Shown: positions 1 to 5,268 of the stretch, in pieces
How positions within the stretch are numbered: position 1 is the first letter of the stretch
Layout of the letters: every line of letters begins with the position of its first letter
Assembly: GCA_014894735.1 (NCBI GenBank)
Contig: JADBKX010000015.1
Span: forward strand, 1-5,268
Length of the DNA stretch: 5,268 bases
DNA from: Candidatus Sediminicultor sextus
Lineage (GTDB): Bacteria; Atribacterota; Phoenicimicrobiia; Phoenicimicrobiales; Phoenicimicrobiaceae
Direction of reading: 5' to 3'
Position numbers and translations under genes: made by a program
The notes under the pieces: generated by a model
The model's database searches: none
Seen by the model: the letters and a program-made list of their open reading frames with translations, nothing else
Told to the model about the DNA's origin: nothing

Positions 1-230
1 GTATTATTTCCCCAAGGCCTATCTTCTTCTTTTTCCCGGAACCATTCTTCAGTTCTGAGAAGATCAAATATGTCACCTAAAAATACTATCTTTAATTCTT
101 TTTCTTTATTCTTGATTTTTTTCGAATGTGTTTTAATATCTGATAAAAATAATTTAAAAGCAGATGTAGGAATGTTTTGTTTTCCGGCAGTTTCATCTAC
201 AAAGTGTAAATCGCTAATAAAAACTAACAT
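1..230 (-). CDS. Metallophosphoesterase, calcineurin-like (N-terminal 76 residues, truncated by window edge)
   Basis: The reverse strand reads ATG at 230-228 and stays open to position 1, giving 76 residues that begin MLVFISDLHFVDETAGK. Residues 7-9 (D-L-H) form the first metal-binding motif of the calcineurin-like phosphoesterase fold (Metallophos family), and residues 52-56 (G-D-I-F-D) form the second, with D53 as the expected bridging metal ligand. The later GNH and histidine motifs lie outside the window. By family, these are di-metal enzymes hydrolysing phosphomono- or phosphodiesters. The D-x-H and GDIFD spacing recalls LpxH-like and COG1409-type enzymes, but the substrate cannot be told from this fragment. 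No signal peptide is present, so it is probably cytosolic or membrane-peripheral. The start is supported by the purine-rich site AAAGGGGA on the reverse strand just upstream (about 236-243). It is divergent from the patatin genes, so it is a separate transcription unit. A 65-codon + strand ORF over the same bases is a shadow of it. Confidence 0.9.
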   Translation of the reverse strand, partial: MLVFISDLHFVDETAGKQNIPTSAFKLFLSDIKTHSKKIKNKEKELKIVFLGDIFDLLRTEEWFREKEEDRPWGNN

Positions 231-260
231 ACTATTTCCCCTTTTTTTATTTAAACACCC

Positions 261-290
261 ATTATAATTAATTCGACAAAGTTTTGGAAA
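261..290 (-). promoter_or_regulatory. Candidate sigma-70-type promoter for the metallophosphoesterase
   Basis: On the reverse strand there is a perfect -10 hexamer TATAAT (+ strand 261-266). Eighteen bases upstream lies TTTCCA (+ strand 285-290), matching four of six -35 consensus positions. Transcription would begin near 254, leaving a short leader of about 25 nt before the ATG at 230. The -10 and its distance to the gene are good; the -35 is weak, and in AT-rich DNA such hexamers occur by chance. Confidence 0.42.
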
Positions 291-350
291 AATCCTTCTT
301 TTTTAAAAAAGTTATTGGTTATTGGTTTTTTGTTATTATAAAAAGTATTA

Positions 351-405
351 CGAGATTGCCACGGATGATATTAAATATTAATTGAATATCGTCCTCGCAA
401 TGACA
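351..405. repeat. Imperfect palindromic (hairpin) repeat, probably a dispersed intergenic element
   Basis: The left arm runs from 351 (cgagattgccacgg, then atgatatt) and the right arm ends at 405 (aatatcgtcc, then tcgcaatgaca). Reverse-complementing the right arm gives gatatt, ggac, and attgcga in the same order as the left arm, with one single-base bulge and a few mismatches, around a centre of about 12 bases at 373-384. The arms are more GC-rich than the surrounding DNA, which marks the unit as distinct. The words 'gagattgcca' and 'ctcgcaatgaca' are, from memory, typical of dispersed palindromic intergenic repeats in some AT-rich uncultivated bacteria. Only one copy lies in this window, so repetition is inferred. 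It could also act as a bidirectional transcript hairpin, but it lacks a clear T-run directly after the right arm. Confidence 0.5.
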
Positions 406-465
406 ATATTCCCCTTATATTTTTAAATAATTTTGTATTAAAATATTTTCAATAAAAAGGGTTTT

Positions 466-497
466 TTGATTTAAATGGCGAATTATTATTGTATAAT
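466..497 (+). promoter_or_regulatory. Candidate promoter for the patatin operon
   Basis: A perfect -10 hexamer TATAAT lies at 492-497. The best -35 choices are poor: TTTAAA at 470-475 with a 16-base spacer, or TTGATT at 466-471 with a 20-base spacer. A second near match, GATAAT at 498-503, directly follows. Initiation near 504 would give a leader of about 70 nt ahead of the ATG at 574. This is the best rightward candidate in the intergenic region, but it rests mainly on the -10. Confidence 0.38.
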
Positions 498-573
498 GAT
501 AATACTATTATGGATTTCTACTTCCGCAGAAATAACAAGTGAGTTATAGATGGTAGAAAAATGAGGTGGAGAA

Positions 574-1566
574 ATGAAAAACTTTAAAATAGAAAAAGAC
601 CAGGAATTAGAAGATTTATTAGCCAAATGCAAGAAAAAAGGATTAAAGTTCGGATTGGCTTTGGGTGGCGGTTCTGCCCGCGGCCTGGCACATGTGGGAG
701 TCATTCAAGTTTTAGAAGCATATGGCATTCCAATTGATATGATTGCAGGTACCAGTATTGGTTCGGTCATTGGGTCTTTATATGCTTCCGGAGCTTCAAT
801 AGAACAATTGGAAAAAGCAGCTTTGTCGATGAAAAGGAGCAAAAGCTTGTCTTTGTTGGATCTTGCTCTACCACATTCAGGTTTCATTAAAGGTGACCGC
901 GCAGAAAAAATTTTAAAAACTATTGCTTTAAAAAATAAGACATTTGATGACCTAAATATACCGTTTGCTACAGTAGCTACGATTATTGAAAACGGAACAG
1001 AAGTGGTGATCAACCAGGGAAAAGTAATTGATGCTGTAAGGGCAAGCATTTCCATTCCCGGTATATTTAGACCGGTAAAATATCGTAATTATTACCTGGT
1101 GGATGGAGGCTTGGTGAACCCGGTTCCGGTGGATGTGACAAGGAACATGGGCGCAGATATCATTATTGCAGTCAGTTTAGCAAAAATAAAATCCCGAACC
1201 ATTACCATAAATATGAATAACAATACCGACAATATAAAAAAGGTAAAAGATAAACCGAAAGATTCAAAAATAACATTAAAATCAATCATACACCAAAAAA
1301 TTGCAGAGGTAAAATTATCCTTCAAAGCTCCCGGCATCTTTGAAATCATTACCCAAACGATTGATATTATGGAATCAAAAATTATAGAAAGATCACTGGA
1401 AGGGACCGATATCGTCATTGTTCCTTTTGGCCTCAAAGATATCCATGACTTTGATTTTGATAAAGCAGAAGAGCTAATTAAGGGGGGTATTACTGCTACA
1501 CTAATTAAAATACCTGAGATCAAGGCGGTTATTAAAGCAAAATTAAAACAAAAAAAGAATATTTAG
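574..1566 (+). CDS. Patatin-like phospholipase, RssA/NTE type, no signal peptide
   Basis: This 330-residue protein belongs to the patatin-like serine acyl hydrolases, which cleave acyl esters of phospholipids or other lipids through a Ser-Asp dyad. The sequence shows the oxyanion-hole loop G31-G-G-S-A-R36-G37, the nucleophile elbow G59-T-S61-I-G63, and the dyad aspartate in D177-G-G. Family blocks D153-AVRASISIPGIF and the closing DFDFDKAEELIKGG near the C-terminus are also intact, so it should be active. Residues 1-23 (EKDQELEDLLAKCKKKG core) form a charged pre-domain helix that is also found in the next gene. Residues 206-237 are a lysine- and asparagine-rich linker between the catalytic core and the C-terminal block. 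There is no signal peptide or membrane helix, so the protein is probably cytosolic. The start is set by GAGGTGGA at 563-570; an in-frame ATG at 550 meets a stop after four codons. The stop is 41 nt before the second patatin ATG, and the two appear co-transcribed. The true substrate is unknown. Confidence 0.94.
   Translation: MKNFKIEKDQELEDLLAKCKKKGLKFGLALGGGSARGLAHVGVIQVLEAYGIPIDMIAGTSIGSVIGSLYASGASIEQLEKAALSMKRSKSLSLLDLALPHSGFIKGDRAEKILKTIALKNKTFDDLNIPFATVATIIENGTEVVINQGKVIDAVRASISIPGIFRPVKYRNYYLVDGGLVNPVPVDVTRNMGADIIIAVSLAKIKSRTITINMNNNTDNIKKVKDKPKDSKITLKSIIHQKIAEVKLSFKAPGIFEIITQTIDIMESKIIERSLEGTDIVIVPFGLKDIHDFDFDKAEELIKGGITATLIKIPEIKAVIKAKLKQKKNI
1018..1069 (+). repeat. 52-bp perfect direct repeat, copy 1 (inside first patatin gene)
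   Basis: These 52 bases are identical to 2235-2286. They cover codons 149-165 of the first patatin (G149 to F165, the GKVIDAVRASISIPGIF block) plus one further base, and all 17 wobble positions match. The bases immediately outside differ on both sides. In other equally conserved protein blocks of the pair, such as the GGGSARG loop, synonymous differences are frequent. Confidence 0.9.
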
Positions 1567-1594
1567 TTTCGTTTTTAGTGAATTTATTAGAAAT

Positions 1595-1602
1595 GGGAGG
1601 AG
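1595..1602 (+). promoter_or_regulatory. Ribosome binding site that decides the start of the second patatin
   Basis: GGGAGGAG sits five bases before the ATG at 1608, an ideal Shine-Dalgarno arrangement. The in-frame GTG at 1578 would put this site inside the coding region and would add ten residues in front of a signal peptide; it has no comparable site of its own. The 1608 start is therefore preferred. Confidence 0.85.
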
Positions 1603-1607
1603 AAAAA

Positions 1608-2825
1608 ATGTATAAAAATATTTTCAAAATTATCTTGCTTTTTATTTTATTATTTTGCCTGTCGAATTTTGCCTTCTTTGTCTATGCGGATGCCATAAGC
1701 ACGAAAAAAATAGAAAATACTGCTATTGATCTAACTTATGCTGATATGGAAGCTCAATTTGCCAATAATATATTTATCACTAAAGATGACGAATTTAAGG
1801 TAGTTGTAGAAAAGGATTTAGAATTAGAAGATTTGTTGGCCAAGTGTAAAAAGAAAGGATTGAAAATTGGTCTGGCTTTAGGGGGCGGCTCGGCACGAGG
1901 ATTGGCTCACGTAGGTGTTATTCTAGCACTTGAAGCCTATAATATTCCTATCGATATAATCGCCGGCACCAGTATTGGTTCGGTTATTGGAGGCCTCTAT
2001 GCCAGCGGAGCAACTATTGAACAACTGGAAGAAGTGGCACTCTCCATTAAAAAGAGCAAGACTCTTTTTATGATAGACCCCGTCTTTCCCCACTCTGGGT
2101 TGATTAATGGTGATCGTATAGAAAAAATGCTCAATCAGTTTGCCTTAGAGGATAAAACTTTTGATGATCTCAAAATTCCTTTCGCGGCTGTAGCTACAGA
2201 AATAGGAAGCGGAGCAGAGGTGATCTTAAATCAAGGAAAAGTAATTGATGCTGTAAGGGCAAGCATTTCCATTCCCGGTATATTTACACCGGTAAAGTAT
2301 GAGAATTATTATCTGGTAGATGGTGGAGTAGTCAATCCGGTCCCGGTAGATGTAGTCAAGATGATGGGAGCTGATATTATTATTGCCGTGAGTCTGGCTA
2401 AAATAAGCCCTTACACTGCTGTCTTGATGATTGATAAAGAGACTGGCCATTTAAAAGAGGTAGAAAATTTAGAAGGTTTAAGAATAAATAAAAAGGAAAA
2501 CCCAAAATTTAAGGACACAGAAGAAATTACTCCTTTAGTTGAGGAAGAAAAAGGGTTTTTGAAACAAAAAATAGAGAATGTTAAATCAAAATTTGAAGGC
2601 CCTAATCTCATTGAAATAATCAACCAATCCACCGATATTATGGAATCAAAGATTACCGACCAAAGCCTGGAAGGGGCAGATGTACTCATCGTCCCCTTTG
2701 GAATTAAAGAAATGAAGCTTTTTGATTTTGATGAAGCAGAAATACTCATTAAAGGTGGTATTATGGCTTGTCTGGTTAATATACCTGAGATTAAAAGAGC
2801 GATAAAAGAAAAACTACGAGAATGA
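1608..2825 (+). CDS. Patatin-like phospholipase, exported paralog with signal peptide
   Basis: This 405-residue protein is a tandem paralog of the preceding gene; by eye roughly three quarters of residues match across the catalytic core. Residues 1-27 look like a Sec signal peptide: K3 and K7, a hydrophobic run from I8 to V25, and a likely cleavage after V-Y-A27. C17 is preceded by L-L-F, not a lipobox, so lipoprotein processing is unlikely. Residues 28-67 are a short unique segment, then residues 68-86 repeat the EDLLAKCKKKGLK pre-domain helix. The catalytic parts are intact: G92-G-G-S-A-R97-G98, nucleophile S122 in G-T-S-I-G, and D238 in D-G-G. The linker after the core (267-315) is 18 residues longer than in the paralog and acidic. 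The C-terminal ADVLIVPFG and FDFDEAEILIKGG block is kept. An extracytoplasmic lipid acyl hydrolase is the likely role; the substrate is unknown. The stop at 2823-2825 lies four bases before the next ATG, implying one operon. Confidence 0.93.
   Translation: MYKNIFKIILLFILLFCLSNFAFFVYADAISTKKIENTAIDLTYADMEAQFANNIFITKDDEFKVVVEKDLELEDLLAKCKKKGLKIGLALGGGSARGLAHVGVILALEAYNIPIDIIAGTSIGSVIGGLYASGATIEQLEEVALSIKKSKTLFMIDPVFPHSGLINGDRIEKMLNQFALEDKTFDDLKIPFAAVATEIGSGAEVILNQGKVIDAVRASISIPGIFTPVKYENYYLVDGGVVNPVPVDVVKMMGADIIIAVSLAKISPYTAVLMIDKETGHLKEVENLEGLRINKKENPKFKDTEEITPLVEEEKGFLKQKIENVKSKFEGPNLIEIINQSTDIMESKITDQSLEGADVLIVPFGIKEMKLFDFDEAEILIKGGIMACLVNIPEIKRAIKEKLRE
2235..2286 (+). repeat. 52-bp perfect direct repeat, copy 2 (inside second patatin gene)
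   Basis: This stretch is identical to 1018-1069 and encodes the same GKVIDAVRASISIPGIF block in the exported paralog. It lies 1,217 bases downstream of copy 1 in the same orientation and in the equivalent codon phase, so it reflects the gene duplication plus unusually low divergence here. Confidence 0.9.
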
Positions 2826-2829
2826 AATA

Positions 2830-5268
2830 ATGGATACCATGGTAGCAGCTAAAAAAGATAATGATTTTCCCTTATATATAGGAATATTCTTTTTTTCTGG
2901 TTCAGTCTTGCTTTTTGAACTCTCTCTTATGCGAGTATTTTCTATTCTCCAATGGAATTATCTGGCTTTCATGATTATTAGTATCGCCTTTTTAGGATAT
3001 GGAGCGAGCGGAACTTTTTTATCGGTCTTTTCTTCTTTACTGAAGAAAGCTGAGGGGATAAAATTATATAAATATCTTTTCTTCTTTTCCCTGCTATTCT
3101 CTTTGGGTTCTTTATTCTCTCTATTTATCATCTCCAAAATCCCCTTTGACCTTTATCGGATAACTACAGATAGATATCAATTGCTGTACTTAATAATTTA
3201 TTATTTAGCCATTGCTACACCCTTTTTCTTTGCCGGACTCTGCATCTCTTTAGCTATATCTAAACTACCCAAAAAAATAAATAAAATATATTTCTGTGAT
3301 TTGGGAGGTGCATCTATCGGTTGTATCTCTTTTTTAGTTCTGGCTAATTATATAAGTTTGAGCCATTTATTAATCATCCCTTCCCTGTTCTCTTTTTTAG
3401 CTTCTTTTTTATTTTCCTTAAAACTGAAAGATAAAAGCTCAATCATTTATATTGTAGGGATATTTATTTTTATTATCTTATTCAGTGGGGCAGAGAGTTT
3501 TTATTCTTTTCCGATAAATCCTTATAAAAGTTTATTCACTTTATTGCGCTACCCTAATTCCCGAATAATTGATAGCCAGGAGAATAGCTTCGCCAGATTG
3601 GAAGTGGTAGAAAGTGAAGGGGTAAAATACGCCCCGGGGTTAAGTTTGAATTTCTCGGGAGAGATTCCTGAACAATTAGGCCTGGTCACTGATGGTGATG
3701 GATTGAGTGCGATTACCAGATTGGAGGGGGAGGATAATTTAGAAACATTGGGGAAAATAGAGTTTTCAGATTATATCTCTTCTGCTTTAGGATTTCATCT
3801 TGTAAGGGATATAGATAATCAGGGAAAGATATTAATCATCGGACCTGGTGGAGGATTAGATATCCTGGGAGGAATTTATAACGGCATAGAAGAGATCTGG
3901 GGAATTGAGATGAACCCCAATATCAAGATTTTACTTCAAAATAATTATAGCGATTACTCGGGAAATATTTATAACCGTGAGGGAATTAAAATTTTAACCG
4001 GTGAAGGAAGGAGTGTATTAAAAGGATTAGACCAAAAGTTTGACTTGATTCAAATTTCTTTAATTGGCTCATCCAATACTGCTTCCGGAGGATTTTACAG
4101 CACATCTGAAAATTATCTTTATACGGTGGAGGGGTTTATGGACTTTTGGCAGCATCTTTCTGAAGGAGGAAAATTGAGTATCACTCGCTGGCTAAAATTC
4201 CCTCCTCGAGAGGTTGTGCGTCTTTGCAGCATCAGTTTAGAAGCTCTCAGTCGAATGGGGATAGAAAAACCGGAAAATCATCTGGCTGTAATTCGTAGTT
4301 GGGCTACTTCTACCCTTGTCTTAAGCAAAAAAGAAATAGGAGAGGAAGAGATAAGAATAATTAAAGATTTTTGTGATAAAAGGAACTTTGATACAGTCTA
4401 TTTCCCGGGGATTAAGGAGGAAGATGCTAATATAAATCATATCCTGGAACAGAGTTATTATTATCAGGAGATAGACCAATTGATAAATAGTTTTAAGGAA
4501 GATAAGTTAAAGGATTTTTATGATAGTTATTTCTTTAATGTTTCGGCAGTCACCGATAATCAACCTTACTTCTTTTATACTTTAAAATGGCAAAATATCC
4601 CTAAAATAATCAAAAGTACGGCTAATTGGCAGGCTTTAATAGAATGGGGGAATTTAATTATCTTTGCCACTTTCCTTCAGGGAATCATATTTAGTATCAT
4701 TTTCATATTTTTACCTTTAATTTTAAAGGGACTCCCTATAAGTAAAAGAAAGGTAAAAATTCCATTTTTGCTTTATTTTGCCTCTTTGGGTTTAGGGTAT
4801 ATGCTTTTAGAAATCTCTTTTATCCAAAAATTTATCCTCTATCTAACCAATCCTGCTTATTCTACTTCTATTATCATCTTCTCCTTTCTGTTCTTCTCCG
4901 GTTTGGGAAGTTTTTATTCTAAAAAAATAGAGAAAAATTATATTGAAAGTTTAAAAATTATTATACTTTCCCTCTGTGTGATCTTATTACTATATCAAAT
5001 TATTTTACCTCATATTTTTAATACTACCTTGAAATACAGTTTGTTAGCGAGAATATTAATTACCATAGGGCTAATTTCCCCTTTAGGGTTTTTAATGGGG
5101 ATGCCCTTCCCTTTAGGGATAAGACTGGTTAGTTCGATAGAGCAAGGAAAGGAAAAAGGACTTATCCCCTGGCTATGGGCGACTAACAGCTTCTGTTCTG
5201 TTATTGCCTCTGTCTCCGCAGTGATCATTGCCCTTTTCTTTGGGTTTAGAGTAGTGGCTACATTAGCT
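2830..5268 (+). CDS. Multi-TM membrane protein with spermidine-synthase-like SAM-binding domain (C-terminus cut by window edge)
   Basis: The frame is open for 813 codons from the ATG at 2830 to the window end, so only the C-terminal tail is missing. Layout: about seven hydrophobic helices in residues 13-220, including LLFELSLMRVF and AFLGYGASG; a soluble part from about 223 to 604; then about six helices from 606 onward. The soluble part contains a Rossmann SAM-binding motif G338-P-G-G-G-L-D344 and E360 in GIEMN, the usual ribose-binding acid. It ends with TDNQPYFF at 575-582. Later come LEISFIQKF (660-668) and GMPFPLG (757-763), signatures I recognise from 'fused MFS/spermidine synthase'-type proteins. 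At the catalytic loop, where aminopropyltransferases have an Asp-Ser-Ser-Asp type motif, this protein reads IQISLIGSS (407-415), so no polyamine synthesis is expected and the function is unknown. The Shine-Dalgarno is weak (GAGAA around 2818), suggesting translational coupling to the patatin ending at 2825; ATG 2839 is an alternative start. Confidence 0.85.
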   Translation, partial: MDTMVAAKKDNDFPLYIGIFFFSGSVLLFELSLMRVFSILQWNYLAFMIISIAFLGYGASGTFLSVFSSLLKKAEGIKLYKYLFFFSLLFSLGSLFSLFIISKIPFDLYRITTDRYQLLYLIIYYLAIATPFFFAGLCISLAISKLPKKINKIYFCDLGGASIGCISFLVLANYISLSHLLIIPSLFSFLASFLFSLKLKDKSSIIYIVGIFIFIILFSGAESFYSFPINPYKSLFTLLRYPNSRIIDSQENSFARLEVVESEGVKYAPGLSLNFSGEIPEQLGLVTDGDGLSAITRLEGEDNLETLGKIEFSDYISSALGFHLVRDIDNQGKILIIGPGGGLDILGGIYNGIEEIWGIEMNPNIKILLQNNYSDYSGNIYNREGIKILTGEGRSVLKGLDQKFDLIQISLIGSSNTASGGFYSTSENYLYTVEGFMDFWQHLSEGGKLSITRWLKFPPREVVRLCSISLEALSRMGIEKPENHLAVIRSWATSTLVLSKKEIGEEEIRIIKDFCDKRNFDTVYFPGIKEEDANINHILEQSYYYQEIDQLINSFKEDKLKDFYDSYFFNVSAVTDNQPYFFYTLKWQNIPKIIKSTANWQALIEWGNLIIFATFLQGIIFSIIFIFLPLILKGLPISKRKVKIPFLLYFASLGLGYMLLEISFIQKFILYLTNPAYSTSIIIFSFLFFSGLGSFYSKKIEKNYIESLKIIILSLCVILLLYQIILPHIFNTTLKYSLLARILITIGLISPLGFLMGMPFPLGIRLVSSIEQGKEKGLIPWLWATNSFCSVIASVSAVIIALFFGFRVVATLA

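Larger units (their letters stand above)
231..573. other. Divergent intergenic region
   Basis: This 343-base, very AT-rich stretch separates the leftward metallophosphoesterase from the rightward patatin operon. I see no credible gene in it. It holds a leftward promoter candidate (261-290), a 14-bp perfect palindrome of six T and six A flanked by C and G (298-311), two adjacent copies of TTATTGG with a degenerate third (312-332), an imperfect inverted repeat (351-405), and a rightward promoter candidate (470-497). A leader of about 70 nt then follows, with the ribosome binding site GAGGTGGA at 563-570, three bases before the first patatin ATG. Confidence 0.7.

Noticed and set aside
70..267. 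65-codon + strand ORF
   Set aside because: It is antisense to the metallophosphoesterase, which has recognisable D-x-H and GDIFD motifs and a ribosome binding site; the + strand product resembles nothing and has no binding site.
351..405. Inverted repeat as an intrinsic terminator
   Set aside because: There is no T-run directly after the right arm, and the stem is interrupted by mismatches and a bulge; it lies upstream of, not after, the adjacent genes.
550..564. Four-codon leader ORF (M-V-E-K-stop) just before the first patatin
   Set aside because: It has no ribosome binding site and is short enough to be chance; its stop overlaps the patatin ribosome binding site, but no regulatory peptide feature is visible.
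486..1523. Three - strand ORFs of 72-143 codons under the first patatin
   Set aside because: They are antisense shadows of a gene with clear catalytic motifs and have no independent start signals or family features.
1578..1607. GTG start for the second patatin, ten residues further upstream
   Set aside because: The GGGAGGAG site at 1595-1602 would be inside the coding region, and the 1608 ATG gives a standard signal peptide.
2226..2749. Two - strand ORFs under the second patatin
   Set aside because: They overlap a well-supported coding region and read as low-complexity, serine-rich shadow translations.
5010..5228. 72-codon - strand ORF near the right edge
   Set aside because: It is antisense to the conserved GMPFPLG region of the membrane protein.
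2830..5268. Calling the membrane protein a spermidine synthase (speE)
   Set aside because: The aminopropyltransferase aspartate motif is replaced by IQISLIGSS, and the domain is embedded between membrane helices, unlike the soluble enzyme.

Overview
This is an AT-rich bacterial window with three complete or near-complete genes on the + strand and the 5' part of a fourth gene on the - strand. The codon use is AT-biased (many ATA, AGA and TTA codons), ribosome binding sites are strong and purine-rich, and the intergenic DNA is very AT-rich. An imperfect palindrome carries 'gagattgcca' on one arm and 'ctcgcaatgaca' on the other, a style of dispersed repeat I associate with uncultivated bacterial lineages. 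The organism is therefore probably an uncultivated AT-rich bacterium. I cannot fix the phylum; something like Atribacterota would fit, but that is a guess.

Layout. Positions 1-230 (- strand) hold the N-terminal 76 residues of a calcineurin-like metallophosphoesterase that runs off the left edge. Positions 231-573 form a divergent intergenic region with a candidate promoter for each direction, a short AT palindrome and the imperfect inverted repeat at 351-405. Positions 574-1566 encode a cytosolic-type patatin-like phospholipase of 330 aa. Positions 1608-2825 encode a second, closely related patatin-like phospholipase of 405 aa that carries a signal peptide. Positions 2830-5268 encode a large membrane protein, 813 codons and still open at the right edge. 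It is of the fused multi-TM / spermidine-synthase-like type, with a SAM-binding Rossmann core between two blocks of membrane helices.

The three + strand genes are closely packed (41 nt, then 4 nt apart) with no visible terminator between them, so they probably form one operon driven from the intergenic region. The two patatins are tandem duplicates that keep the Ser-Asp dyad and differ in cell address: one lacks an export signal and the other has one. A 52-bp stretch is identical between them, although most other aligned regions differ at many synonymous sites, which suggests a gene-conversion patch. The third gene resembles aminopropyltransferases only in its SAM-binding fold; the catalytic aspartate motif is not there, so it is unlikely to make spermidine. 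A functional link between lipid-acyl hydrolysis and this membrane protein is plausible from the gene order but is inference. I see no RNA genes, CRISPR array, insertion sequence or origin. I found no convincing undescribed system; the most unusual points are the duplicated patatin pair with its identical patch and the degenerate synthase-like membrane protein next to it.
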